Assembly (NCBI RefSeq): GCF_001514285.1
Contig: NZ_KQ949027.1
Location: 393,956 to 457,955 of the forward strand
Reading direction: 5' to 3'
Length of the DNA: 64,000 bases
From: Streptomyces sp. DSM 15324
Lineage (GTDB): Bacteria; Actinomycetota; Actinomycetes; Streptomycetales; Streptomycetaceae
Below the pieces are notes generated by a model, which was given only the letters and a program-made list of their open reading frames with translations, was not told the DNA's origin and ran no database searches. A program made the position numbers and the translations under genes. Below, piece after piece: positions 16,011 through 24,700 of the stretch (position 1 is the stretch's first letter; the number at the start of each line of letters is the position of its first letter).

Positions 16011-16541
16011 GGTCGCGCGACGGACGTCCTCGGGCCGCGCGACGGGCACCTTCGGGCCGCACGGCAGGCAGTCACGGGGCCGCACGACGGACTCCCTCGG
16101 GGCCGCACGGCAGGCGTCGCAGGGCCGCACGACGGACTCCCTCGGGGCCGCACGGCAGGCGTCGCAGGGCCGCACGACAGACGTCCTCAGGCCGCACGGC
16201 AGGCGTCGCAGGGCCGCACGACAGACGTCCTCACGCCGCAGCACGGACCCCCTCGGGCCGCGCAACGGGCACCCTCGGGCCGCACGGCAGACGTCCTCAC
16301 GCCGCAGCACGGACTCCCTCGGCCCGCGCAACGGGCGTCCTCAGGCCGCAGCACGGACTCCCTCGGGCCGCGCAACGGGCACCCTCGGGCCGTACGACAG
16401 ACGTCCTCACGCCGCAGCACGGACCCCCTCGGGCCGCGCAACGGGCACCCTCGGGCCGCACGACAGGCGTCCTCAGGCCGCAGCGCGGACCCCCTCGGCC
16501 CGCACGACAGACGCCCACAGGCCGCACCACAGACTCCCTCA
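16011..16541. repeat. 22-bp satellite array, about 24 units
   Basis: This fills the gap between the acyl-CoA operon and the EamA gene. About 24 units of 21-23 bp share a core GGCCGCACGRCRGRC followed by a G-T-C-C-T-C-like tail. Three unit types follow one another in fixed order in the right half, giving a 66-bp higher-order period (three nearly identical trimers around 16252-16316, 16361-16427 and 16427-16493). The last unit contains the EamA stop codon. The basic period is not a multiple of three, and no gene-like codon bias is visible in any frame. I see no gene here. Confidence 0.85.
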
Positions 16542-17504
16542 GGCCTCCGGCACCGGCGCCTTCCCCCGGCCCACCTGGGTGCGTACCGCGCCCATGCTCG
16601 CGGCGACCACCAGGGCGATCGCGGCCGTCTCGGGCAGGGACAGGGACTGGCCGAGGACGAGGAGGCCGGCCGTGGCGGCGACGGCCGGTTCCAGGCTCAT
16701 CAGGACGGCGAAGGTGGAGGCGGGCAGCCGGCGCAGGGCCAGGAGTTCCAGGGTGTACGGCAGCACGGAGGACAGCAGCGCGACCGCCGCGCCCAGGCCG
16801 AACGTCACGGGGTCCGCGAGTCTCGCCCCGGACTCCGCGATGCCCAGCGGGAGGAAGAGCAGCGCGCCCACCGCCATCGCCAGGGCCAGTCCGTCGGCCT
16901 GGGGGAAGCGGCGGCCCGTGCGGGCGCTGAACACGATGTACGCCGCCCACATCGCGCCCGCCCCCAGGGCGAACGCGACGCCCGCCGGGTCGAGGCCGGC
17001 GAAGCCCCCGCCGCCGAGCAGGAAGACCCCCGCCAGGGCGAGCCCGGCCCAGACCAGGTTGAGGGCGCGGCGGGAGGCGAGGACGGAGAGGGCGAGCGGG
17101 CCGAGGACCTCCAGGGTCACCGCCGGGCCCAGCGGGATTCGGTCGACGGCCTGGTAGAAGAGGCCGTTCATCGCGGCCATGGTGACGCCGAAGACGACGA
17201 CCGTCCCCCAGTCGCCGCGCGAGTGGCCGCGCAGCCGGGGACGGCAGACGACGAGCAGGACCACCGCCGCGACCGCCAGCCGCAGCGCCACGACCCCGAG
17301 CGCACCCGCCCTCGGCATCAGCGTCACCGCCAGCGCGCCGCCGAACTGCACGGAGATGCCCCCGGCGAGGACGAGACCGACCGGACCGAGGGAACCGAAG
17401 CGTCCGGGGGAACCGGGTGCGCCGGGCGCGCCGGCCGGGGCGGGGGTGGCGAGGGAGGTTTCCGAGGGGGCGGTCACGGGCGGTCCAAGGGCTCTTGTGT
17501 TCAT
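16539..17504 (-). CDS. EamA-family (DMT) transporter
   Basis: A 321-aa integral membrane protein from ATG 17504. An Ala/Gly/Pro-rich cytosolic N-terminus of about 45 residues precedes roughly ten hydrophobic segments in two homologous EamA halves. Typical pieces are FGVTMAAMNGLFYQAVDRIP, LGPAVTLEVLGPLAL, WAAYIVFSARTG and SVLPYTLELLALRRLPAS, which is RhtA/YdcZ-like. It is probably an exporter of amino acids or other small metabolites; the substrate is unknown. The 3' end runs into the 22-bp satellite. A 16-bp inverted repeat (17524-17539) sits just upstream, and a 5-codon ORF (MNTAG) overlaps the start codon as ATGA. Confidence 0.85.
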   Translation of the reverse strand: MNTRALGPPVTAPSETSLATPAPAGAPGAPGSPGRFGSLGPVGLVLAGGISVQFGGALAVTLMPRAGALGVVALRLAVAAVVLLVVCRPRLRGHSRGDWGTVVVFGVTMAAMNGLFYQAVDRIPLGPAVTLEVLGPLALSVLASRRALNLVWAGLALAGVFLLGGGGFAGLDPAGVAFALGAGAMWAAYIVFSARTGRRFPQADGLALAMAVGALLFLPLGIAESGARLADPVTFGLGAAVALLSSVLPYTLELLALRRLPASTFAVLMSLEPAVAATAGLLVLGQSLSLPETAAIALVVAASMGAVRTQVGRGKAPVPEA

Positions 17505-17523
17505 CCGGCTGTGTTCATCCGGC

Positions 17524-17539
17524 TGGACTGTCCAGTCCA
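17524..17539. promoter_or_regulatory. Inverted-repeat operator upstream of the EamA gene
   Basis: TGGACTG-TC-CAGTCCA is a 7+7 bp perfect inverted repeat with a 2-bp centre, 20 bp before the start codon. A further half-site TGTCC/GGACA occurs at about 17552. It has operator geometry, but no adjacent regulator gene is present, so the binding protein is unknown. Confidence 0.45.
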
Positions 17540-17633
17540 CAGTAGTGAACCTGGACAGGTGCGTAAACCGCTTAAGCCTCTGTCTCGCGCCGTGAGACGT
17601 TCCGGCGGCGGTTCCCGTGCCTCGGGTGGATCG

Positions 17634-20552
17634 TCACGCGTCGTCGAGCGCGTCCGCCAGCACCTCAGCCAGGTGCCGGGCCCGCACCCCGGCCAGCTGG
17701 TCGAGCTGGGTGCGGCAGGAGTAGCCGTCGGCGAGGACGACCGTGCCCGGCGGGGACTGCCGTACAGCGGGCAGCAGCTGCTCCTCCGCGCAGGCCGCCG
17801 ACACCTCGAAGTGGCCCTTCTCGAAGCCGAAGTCGCCCGCCAGTCCGCAGCAGCCGCCGCTGAGTTCGCCGGTGAGTCCGGCGGCCTCGCGCAGCCGCCG
17901 GTCGGGGGCGTCGCCGAGCACCGCGTGCTGATGGCAGTGGGTCTGGCCGACGACCGGCCGGTCCAGCCGGGGCGGCGACCAGCCGGGCGCGTACCGCTCC
18001 AGCGCCTCCGCGAAGGTCACCACCCGCGCCGCGAGACGCCGGGCGCGCGGGTCGTCGGCCAGCAGCTCCGGGAGGTCCGTCCGCAGCGCGGCGGCGCAGC
18101 TGGGCTCCAGGACGACGAAGGGCGCCTGCCCCGGCTCCTCCTCCGCCAGGAGCTGCTCCAGCAGGTCTAGGGTGCGCCGCATGACCCCCCGCGCCCGGTC
18201 CAGCTGGCCCGTCGAGACGTACGTCAGCCCGCAGCACACCCGCCCGCGCTCCGCCGTGAGCGGGTTGAGGACCTTCGAGACCCCGTCGCCGACCGCCGCC
18301 TTCCGCCACCGCCGGGTGGGCGGGGTGAGCACGTCCAGCCCCGCCGCCTCCAGCACCCGTACGGCCGCCCTGCCCACCGACGGCGAGAGGTGCTCGGTGA
18401 AGGTGTCCGGCCACAGCACGACCGCAGGTCGGGGCGCGCCGGGCCGCGGCGACGGCCGCCCCTCCCCCGTCCGCGCCCGTGCCACCAGGAGCCGCCCCCA
18501 CCACCGGGTGAACGTCTGCGGGGCCAGCGGCGGGATCGCCCGCTGCGGCGCGATCCCGGCCACCCGTTTCGCCGCCCACGCCAGGGGCCGCACGCGCGCG
18601 AGGACGTTCACGAGCCGGCTCGCGCGCGTGCGGGACACCCAGCGCAGCCACTGCGGCAGCCGGCCCAGCGCGTAGTGGGCGGCGGGGCGGCGCCGGCCCG
18701 CGTAGTGGTGGTGCAGGAACTCCGCCTTGTAGGTGGCCATGTCGACCCCGACCGGGCAGTCGGAGCGGCAGCCCTTGCAGGACAGGCACAGGTCCAGGGC
18801 GTCGCGGACCTCCGCCGACCGCCAGCCGTCGGTCACCACCTCACCGGCGAGCATCTCGTGCAGCAGCCGGGCCCGCCCGCGCGTGGAGTGCGCCTCCTCC
18901 CCCGTCACCCGGAACGAGGGGCACATCACGGCCGGCCCGGTCGCCGTCGTCGTACGGCACTTGGCGACGCCCACACAACGGCGTACGGCGGCCCGGAAGT
19001 CGCCGCCGTCGGACGGGTAGCCGAAGACGACCGGCAGCGGTTCACGGGGCAGCACGGCGAAGCGCAGCCCGGAGTCCAGGGGCGCGGGGCGGACCAGCAT
19101 GCCGGGGTTGAGGAGGTCGTCGGGGTCCCACACGCCCTTCGCCCGCTCGAACAGCGCGATCAGCTCGGGGCCGTACATCCGCGGCAGCAGCTCGGCGCGC
19201 GCCTGCCCGTCGCCGTGCTCCCCTGAGAGGGAGCCGCCGTGGGCGACGACCAGGTCGGCGAGTTCCCCGGAGAAGCGGCGGAAGCGCGCCACGCCCGGCG
19301 CGGTGAGCAGATCGAAGTCGATCCGGACGTGGATGCAGCCGTCGCCGAAATGGCCGTACGGCGTCCCGCGCAGCCCGTGCGCGGCGAGCAGCGCCCGGAA
19401 GTCCCGCAGGTAGGCGCCGAGCCGGGCGGGCGGCACCGCGCAGTCCTCCCAGCCGGGCCAGGCCTCGGAGCCGTCGGGCATCCGGGTCGCCGTGCCGCTG
19501 GCGTCCTCCCGGACGCGCCACAGGGCGCGCTGGGCGGCCGGGTCCGTGACCACCAGGGAGCCGACGGTGTCCGAGGCCGCCCGCACGATCGTCTCCGCAC
19601 GCGCGCGTGCCTCGCCCGGCGACGCGCCGCCGGTCTCCACGAACAGCCAGGCGCCCCCGCGGGGCAGCCCCGCCGGTGACGGGACCAGGTCGGCCGCCAT
19701 CCCCTCCACGGTCAGCGGCCGGTGGGGCAGCAGTGCGGCCGCGGCCTCGGCGGCGGCGCTCTCGTCGCCGTACCCGAGCACGGCGAGCGCACGCGCGCGT
19801 GGGGCCTCGACGAGGCGTACGACCGCCTCCGTGAGCACGCCGAGCGTGCCCTCCGAGCCGCAGAAGGAGCGGGCCACATCGGCGCCCTTCTCGGGCAGCA
19901 GCGCGTCGAGCGCGTACCCGGAGATCCGGCGGGGCAGCTCGGGGAAGCCGGTCCGCAGCCGCGCGAGGTCCCCCTCCACCAGCTCCCGCAGCCCGTCGGG
20001 CGCCCCGGACCAGCCCTGCCCGAGCCGCAGCCGCCGCCCGCGCGCGGTGACGACCTCCAGCTCGCGCACACTGTCCGCGGTCGTCCCCCAGGCCACCGAG
20101 TGCGCGCCGCAGGAGTTGTTGCCGATCATCCCGCCGAGGGTGCAGCGGCTGTGCGTCGCCGGGTCGGGCCCGAAGCGCAGCCCGTGCGGGGCGGCGGCCT
20201 CCTGGAGCCGGTCGAGGACCAGCCCGGGCTGGACGACGGCGGTGCGCTCCCGCGGGTCCAGGGCGAGCACCCGGTTCATGTGCCGGGTGAAGTCCAGCAC
20301 CACGCCCGTACCGGTGGCCTGCCCGGCGATCGACGTGCCGCCGCCGCGCGCGACGACCGGCACGCCGTGGGCCCGGCACACCGCGAGGACCGCGCTCACG
20401 TCGTCGGTGTCCCGGGGGGCGACGACCCCCAGCGGGACCCGCCGGTAGTTGGACGCGTCCATGGTGAACACAGCGCGCGAGCCGGCGTCGAAACGCACCT
20501 CGCCCCGGACGGCCCCGCGAAGCCCGGCCTCCAGCTCCGTCATGACGTCCAT
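17634..20552 (-). CDS. Fused FAD-binding / Fe-S oxidoreductase (D-lactate/glycolate dehydrogenase type)
   Basis: A 972-aa fusion. The N-terminal half is a VAO-type flavoprotein: VARGGGTSIAGQATGTGVVL (PCMH FAD loop), GPDPATHSRCTLGGMIGNNS and GHFGDGCIHVRIDFD. The second half has ferredoxin-like cysteines (CLSCKGCRSDCP, and an earlier CVGVAKC...CPSF) followed by two CCG-domain motifs (GRVCCG and GGCCGLAGDFGFEK). It should oxidise a 2-hydroxyacid such as D-lactate or glycolate and pass electrons to the membrane chain. Start codons 20552 and 20543 (MTELEAGLRG) are both possible. It is divergent from serC, with 96 bp between the starts. Confidence 0.9.
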   Translation of the reverse strand: MDVMTELEAGLRGAVRGEVRFDAGSRAVFTMDASNYRRVPLGVVAPRDTDDVSAVLAVCRAHGVPVVARGGGTSIAGQATGTGVVLDFTRHMNRVLALDPRERTAVVQPGLVLDRLQEAAAPHGLRFGPDPATHSRCTLGGMIGNNSCGAHSVAWGTTADSVRELEVVTARGRRLRLGQGWSGAPDGLRELVEGDLARLRTGFPELPRRISGYALDALLPEKGADVARSFCGSEGTLGVLTEAVVRLVEAPRARALAVLGYGDESAAAEAAAALLPHRPLTVEGMAADLVPSPAGLPRGGAWLFVETGGASPGEARARAETIVRAASDTVGSLVVTDPAAQRALWRVREDASGTATRMPDGSEAWPGWEDCAVPPARLGAYLRDFRALLAAHGLRGTPYGHFGDGCIHVRIDFDLLTAPGVARFRRFSGELADLVVAHGGSLSGEHGDGQARAELLPRMYGPELIALFERAKGVWDPDDLLNPGMLVRPAPLDSGLRFAVLPREPLPVVFGYPSDGGDFRAAVRRCVGVAKCRTTTATGPAVMCPSFRVTGEEAHSTRGRARLLHEMLAGEVVTDGWRSAEVRDALDLCLSCKGCRSDCPVGVDMATYKAEFLHHHYAGRRRPAAHYALGRLPQWLRWVSRTRASRLVNVLARVRPLAWAAKRVAGIAPQRAIPPLAPQTFTRWWGRLLVARARTGEGRPSPRPGAPRPAVVLWPDTFTEHLSPSVGRAAVRVLEAAGLDVLTPPTRRWRKAAVGDGVSKVLNPLTAERGRVCCGLTYVSTGQLDRARGVMRRTLDLLEQLLAEEEPGQAPFVVLEPSCAAALRTDLPELLADDPRARRLAARVVTFAEALERYAPGWSPPRLDRPVVGQTHCHQHAVLGDAPDRRLREAAGLTGELSGGCCGLAGDFGFEKGHFEVSAACAEEQLLPAVRQSPPGTVVLADGYSCRTQLDQLAGVRARHLAEVLADALDDA

Positions 20553-20648
20553 CCGTCAGCCACCCGCCCTTCTGCCACCTCTTGAGACACCGTCTCACCC
20601 GACGGACGAGGTTTCGCCCAGGTTTCCCCCACCCGATAACCTCCCCCC

Positions 20649-21767
20649 GTGGCTGAGATCCAGATTCCCTCTGACATCAAGCCCGCCGACGGACGTTTCG
20701 GCGCGGGCCCCTCCAAGGTGCGGACGGAGGCGCTGGACGCCCTCGCCGCCACCGGCACCTCCCTCCTCGGCACCTCCCACCGCCAGGCTCCGGTGAAGAA
20801 CCTGGTCGGCAAGGTGCGCGAGGGCATCTCCGAGCTGTTCTCCCTCCCCGAGGGCTACGAGGTGATCCTCGGCAACGGCGGCTCGACCGCGTTCTGGGAC
20901 GTCGCGACCCACGGGCTGATCGAGAACAAGTCGCAGCACCTCACCTTCGGCGAGTTCAGCTCGAAGTTCGCCAAGGCGGCCAAGCTCGCCCCCTGGCTGG
21001 CCGAGCCCACCGTCGTCTCCTCCGACCCGGGCACGCACCCCGAGCCGCGGGCCGAGGCGGGCGTGGACGTCTACGCCTTCACGCACAACGAGACGTCGAC
21101 GGGTGTCGCGGCCCCGCTCCGGCGCGTCGAGGGCGCCGACGAGGGCGCGCTGGTCCTGGTGGACGCCACCTCCGGCGCCGGCGGCCTCCCGGTCGACATC
21201 GCCGAGACGGACGTCTACTACTTCGCCCCGCAGAAGTCCTTCGCCTCCGACGGCGGCCTGTGGATCGGCGTGTTCTCCCCGGCGGCGATCGAGCGCGCCG
21301 AGCGGATCCACGCCTCCGGCCGGCACATCCCCGAGTTCTTCAGCCTGCCGACGGCGATCGACAACTCGCGCAAGAACCAGACCTACAACACCCCGGCGCT
21401 CGCCACCCTCTTCCTGCTGAACGAGCAGCTGGAGTGGATCAACGGCCAGGGCGGTCTGGCCTTCTCCACGGGCCGCACCAAGGACTCCTCGACCCGTCTG
21501 TACAGCTGGGCCAAGGAGTCGAAGCACGCGACGCCGTTCGTCACCGACCCGGCCAAGCGCTCGCAGGTCATCGGCACGATCGACTTCGCGGACGAGATCG
21601 ACGCCGCCGCGGTCGCGAAGGTCCTGCGGGCCAACGGGATCGTCGACACCGAGCCCTACCGCAAGCTCGGCCGCAACCAGCTGCGCGTCGCGATGTTCCC
21701 GGCGATCGACCCGGCGGACGTCGAGGCGCTCACGCGGTGCATCGACTACGTGATCGAGAAGCTGTAA
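20649..21767 (+). CDS. serC: Phosphoserine aminotransferase
   Basis: A 372-aa PLP enzyme that converts 3-phosphohydroxypyruvate plus glutamate to phosphoserine (serine pathway). It is of the actinobacterial type: IKPADGRFGAGPSKVRTEAL, LGTSHRQAPVKNLVG, ILGNGGSTAFWDVATHGL, VDATSGAGGLPVDIAETDVY and YFAPQKSFASDGG, where the PLP Lys is about residue 196. It starts at GTG 20649 with no ribosome site; a TAACCT hexamer (20637-20642) ends 6 nt before it, so the mRNA is probably leaderless. A 15-bp hairpin follows the stop. Confidence 0.95.
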   Translation: MAEIQIPSDIKPADGRFGAGPSKVRTEALDALAATGTSLLGTSHRQAPVKNLVGKVREGISELFSLPEGYEVILGNGGSTAFWDVATHGLIENKSQHLTFGEFSSKFAKAAKLAPWLAEPTVVSSDPGTHPEPRAEAGVDVYAFTHNETSTGVAAPLRRVEGADEGALVLVDATSGAGGLPVDIAETDVYYFAPQKSFASDGGLWIGVFSPAAIERAERIHASGRHIPEFFSLPTAIDNSRKNQTYNTPALATLFLLNEQLEWINGQGGLAFSTGRTKDSSTRLYSWAKESKHATPFVTDPAKRSQVIGTIDFADEIDAAAVAKVLRANGIVDTEPYRKLGRNQLRVAMFPAIDPADVEALTRCIDYVIEKL

Positions 21768-21785
21768 CGGCTTCCGCACGACGCT

Positions 21786-21818
21786 GAGGGGCGCCCGGTG
21801 ATCCACCGGGCGCCCCTC
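21786..21818. terminator. Bidirectional terminator between serC and gcvH
   Basis: GAGGGGCGCCCGGTG (21786-21800) and CACCGGGCGCCCCTC (21804-21818) form a perfect 15-bp stem with a 3-nt loop. It lies between the two convergent stop codons. Confidence 0.9.
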
Positions 21819-21830
21819 GTGTGCTGTCGC

Positions 21831-22211
21831 TCAGCTCTCGCTGATGAGCTTCTCGTACGCCTTGGCGTCGAGCAGCCCGTTGGAGGACGCCGCACCCTTG
21901 ATCTTGAAGAGCCACATCCCGTAGGGGTCGCCGTTGACGTCCTCCGGGCTGTCGGTGACCTCCTGGTTGACCGCGACGACCTGCCCGGTGACCGGGCTGT
22001 ACAGCTCGGACACCGACTTGACCGACTCCACCGTGCCGACGGCATGTCCGACCTCGACCTTCCGGCCGACCTCGGGCAGCTCGAAGAAGACGATGTCGCC
22101 GAGGTTCTTCTGGGCGAAGTCCGTGATGCCGACGGTCACGGTGCCGTCGGTCCCGGTCTCGACCCATTCGTGGTCTTCGGTGTAGCGGAGGTGGGTGGGC
22201 ACCTGGGACAT
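21831..22211 (-). CDS. gcvH: Glycine cleavage system H protein
   Basis: A 126-aa lipoyl carrier. DHEWVETGTDGTVTVGITDF and AQKNLGDIVFFELPEVG open the lipoyl domain; VESVKSVSELYSPVTG holds the lipoylated Lys (about residue 65). The C-terminus GMWLFKIKGAASSNGLLDAK is standard. ATG 22211 follows GAAGGAG. It shuttles the aminomethyl group between the P, T and L proteins. No gcvT, gcvP or glyA is adjacent, so this copy stands alone, and the upstream region does not show a glycine riboswitch. Confidence 0.95.
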   Translation of the reverse strand: MSQVPTHLRYTEDHEWVETGTDGTVTVGITDFAQKNLGDIVFFELPEVGRKVEVGHAVGTVESVKSVSELYSPVTGQVVAVNQEVTDSPEDVNGDPYGMWLFKIKGAASSNGLLDAKAYEKLISES

Positions 22212-22237
22212 GTCTGCTCCTTCAGCGGTGGAGAGGT

Positions 22238-22264
22238 GATCGGGGACAGCCTCGCCCCCCGATC
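22238..22264. terminator. Hairpin between the S33 peptidase and gcvH
   Basis: GATCGGGG (22238-22245) pairs with CCCCGATC (22257-22264). It sits 55 bp after the peptidase stop and 27 bp before the gcvH start on the same strand. It is probably the peptidase terminator, or else a gcvH leader element. Confidence 0.6.
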
Positions 22265-22318
22265 ACACAGAACCCGACATTTCCGGCGCCACGGTCCTCC
22301 AGGCAGGTGACGGACGGG

Positions 22319-23917
22319 TCAGCCGCGAACGCCGACCAGCGTGTGCAGGGTGTCGGCGGACGTCGTACCGGCCGACCGGTCCGCGGTCAGGGCGGACTGC
22401 GTCGAGCTCGCCGGCACCGGGTCGGCCGTCTTCTTGCAGACCGCGTCGGCCACACCGCTGCCGCGCGGGACGGTCCCGTCGGTCAGGTACTTGGCGAGGT
22501 ACTTGTCCAGGCAGGCGTTGCCGCTCAGCGTGATGCCGTGGTTGCCGCCGCCCTGCTCGACCACCAGGCTGGAGTGCTTGAGCAGACGGTGGACGGCGAC
22601 ACCGCCCTGGTACGGGGTGGCCGCGTCGTTCGTCGCCTGGAACAGCAGGACCGGCGGGAGCTTGCTGTTGGCGACGTTCACCGGCTTCAGGGTCTTCGTC
22701 GGCCAGAACGCGCACGGCGCGTTGTACCAGGCGTTGTTCCAGGCCATGAACGGTGCCTTCTCGTAGACGGCCCAGTTGTCCTTGCGCCACTGGTTCCAGT
22801 CGCGCGGCCAGGAGACGTCACGGCACTGCACGGCGGTGTAGACGCTGTAGCCGTTGTCGCCGGAGGCGTCGATGGCCGCGATGCTCTCGTAGGCCTTGAT
22901 CAGCGGGGCGTCGTTCTCGGCGTTCACGTGGGCGGCGAACGCCGAGGCGAGGACGGGCCAGTAGCCGTTGTAGTAGCCGCCGGGGATGAAGGTGTCCTCC
23001 AGCTCGGAGGCGCCCACCTCGCCGCCGGCCGGCTTCTTGGCGAGGTCGGCCCGCATCGCGTACCACTTGGCCTCGACCACGGCCGGGTCGGTGCCGAGCT
23101 TGTACGTGCCGTTGTACTTGGCGATCCACGCCATCAGCGCCTTCTGGCGGGCGTCGAAGGCGTAGTCCTGGGTGATGTTGGCGTCGTACCAGACCCCGCC
23201 GGGGTCGACGATCGAGTCCAGGACCAGTCGGCGCACCCGGGTCGGGAAGAGCTTGGCGTAGACCTGGCCCAGGTAGGTGCCGTACGAGTAGCCGAAGTAG
23301 TTGATCTTCTTGGCGCCGAGCGCCTTGCGGATCTGGTCCATGTCCTTCACGGCGCTGACCGTGTTGATGTACGGCAGGACGTCCGCGTACTTGGTGCCGC
23401 AGGCCTTGGCGAACGCCTTGGCGCGCGCGAGGTTGGCCTTCTCGATCGCGGCGGTGCTGGGCACGGAGTCCGGGCGGACCGGGTTGAAGTAACCCGGCTT
23501 GCAGTCCAGGGCGGGCTTGCTCTTGCCGACGCCGCGCGGGTCGAAGCCGATGACGTCGTACTGCGCCGCGACCGACTTGGGCAGGGAGGACGCCACGAAC
23601 CCCGCGAGGGTCAGTCCGCTGCCGCCGGGGCCGCCGGGGTTGACCAGCAGCGGGCCCTGGTACTTGCGCGCGGTGTGCGGGACGCGGGAGAGGGCCAGGG
23701 TTATCTTCCGGCCGTTCGGCTTGGCGTAGTTCAGCGGCACCTTCACCGACGCGCACTGGAGCGTCGGGTAGTCCTCCGTCGCGCACTTCTTCCAGGTGAC
23801 CCTCGCCGCCTGGGCCGCCGTCGCGGACTGCGACGAGGCGGCCTCGGCCGGGACGGCCGTGAGAGATCCGGCCAGGACGACGGTCGCGCCACACAGCACG
23901 GCTGTGCTTCTTCTCAT
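22319..23917 (-). CDS. Secreted alpha/beta-hydrolase, tripeptidyl aminopeptidase (S33) type
   Basis: A 532-aa extracellular protein with a Sec signal peptide (MRRSTAVLCGATVVLAGS, cleavage near AEA-AS at about 27). Its alpha/beta-hydrolase features are VNPGGPGGSGLTLAGFVASS (oxyanion loop), the nucleophile elbow GYSYGTYLG (Ser about 211), the Asp in FQATNDAATP and the His in GGGNHGITL. The C-terminal TAP_C domain contains paired cysteines (ACLDKYL ... VCKK). Related Streptomyces Tap/Slp enzymes clip tripeptides from protein N-termini. GAAGGAA precedes the start codon; a 14-bp palindrome lies about 100 bp upstream. Confidence 0.9.
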   Translation of the reverse strand: MRRSTAVLCGATVVLAGSLTAVPAEAASSQSATAAQAARVTWKKCATEDYPTLQCASVKVPLNYAKPNGRKITLALSRVPHTARKYQGPLLVNPGGPGGSGLTLAGFVASSLPKSVAAQYDVIGFDPRGVGKSKPALDCKPGYFNPVRPDSVPSTAAIEKANLARAKAFAKACGTKYADVLPYINTVSAVKDMDQIRKALGAKKINYFGYSYGTYLGQVYAKLFPTRVRRLVLDSIVDPGGVWYDANITQDYAFDARQKALMAWIAKYNGTYKLGTDPAVVEAKWYAMRADLAKKPAGGEVGASELEDTFIPGGYYNGYWPVLASAFAAHVNAENDAPLIKAYESIAAIDASGDNGYSVYTAVQCRDVSWPRDWNQWRKDNWAVYEKAPFMAWNNAWYNAPCAFWPTKTLKPVNVANSKLPPVLLFQATNDAATPYQGGVAVHRLLKHSSLVVEQGGGNHGITLSGNACLDKYLAKYLTDGTVPRGSGVADAVCKKTADPVPASSTQSALTADRSAGTTSADTLHTLVGVRG

Positions 23918-24008
23918 GAAGTTCCTTCACGGAATGGGGGGGTTCGGCAGGACCGGAAAATTCACGATCCCCGCTGGATCTTTCCGAAGAAGCACGCCCA
24001 TCTGAAGG

Positions 24009-24022
24009 TTTTCGGCCGAAAA
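24009..24022. promoter_or_regulatory. 14-bp palindrome between divergent genes
   Basis: TTTTCGGCCGAAAA is a perfect palindrome in the AT-richer 246-bp gap between the leftward peptidase gene and the rightward small membrane-protein gene. It could be an operator for either gene; no cognate regulator is evident. Confidence 0.4.
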
Positions 24023-24163
24023 TTTGGAACTCATTTGGCCCGGACGGACTCCACAGGCGCCGGAAAGCTGTCGCAACGTCAGGGCAAAGACCGACAGGAC
24101 CCGTTGAGCCTCCGCAGCCGCGCGCCGCAGACTGGCGATCACACCGAAAGGGGCGGCGGGGAC

Positions 24164-24646
24164 ATGAACATACCCGGCACCGTGCTGGTCGCGGTACGGC
24201 ACATCCTCAGCGACAAGGTGACCGGCGGCTTCATCCGGCCGAGGACCCGCACGATCACCTGGCGCGACACCTTCCTGCGGGTCCGGCGGCCGCAGTCGGG
24301 CAAGCAGACGGTCGAGGTGGTCTGCGGGGTCTGTGAGAGGTCACTGCTGGCCGAGGTGCGCGACGAGACCCGGACCGGCCGGACCAAGGCCGTCCTGCTG
24401 ACCCTCGCAGCGATCTCCGTGGCCCTCTTCGTGGCCGCCCTCGCCTACGCGATCCACGAGGGCGGCAAGACGCTCCCCGAGGGGCAGTCCCTGCCCGCCC
24501 TCTTCCCGGTCAGCGTGATCGGCGTCTTCGTCACCTTCGTGGCGGCACCCGTCCTGTACGTCCAGGGCCGCCACTACAACGGGGTGAGCATGCTCAGCCC
24601 GCGCCGGGAGGCGAGGGGCCACCAGCTCAAGCCGGTACGGGCCTGA
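24164..24646 (+). CDS. Small membrane protein with a Cys-x-x-Cys knuckle
   Basis: A 160-aa protein of unrecognised family. ATG 24164 follows GAAAGGGG. The N-terminal soluble part (about 1-75) has a single VVCGVCERSLLAEV knuckle after a basic stretch. Two transmembrane helices follow: one at about 80-100 (VLLTLAAISVALFVAALAYA) and one at about 115-135 (LFPVSVIGVFVTFVAAPVLY). The short tail is basic. A lone C-x-x-C is half of a zinc ribbon, so dimeric metal binding or a redox role is possible but not shown. It is divergent from the secreted peptidase. Confidence 0.75.
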   Translation: MNIPGTVLVAVRHILSDKVTGGFIRPRTRTITWRDTFLRVRRPQSGKQTVEVVCGVCERSLLAEVRDETRTGRTKAVLLTLAAISVALFVAALAYAIHEGGKTLPEGQSLPALFPVSVIGVFVTFVAAPVLYVQGRHYNGVSMLSPRREARGHQLKPVRA

Positions 24647-24700
24647 TCGCCGCAGGACAACGGCGCCCCCTCGCCCGCGCCGGCCCGGCCCGGCCGACTC

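Noticed and set aside
15973..17157. Long open frames across the 22-bp satellite on both strands
   Set aside because: They arise from the absence of stop codons in GC-rich repeats. The basic period is not a multiple of three and no start or codon bias supports them.
22212..22318. Possible glycine riboswitch before gcvH
   Set aside because: Only a simple 8-bp hairpin is present; no tandem aptamer-like conserved core could be recognised.
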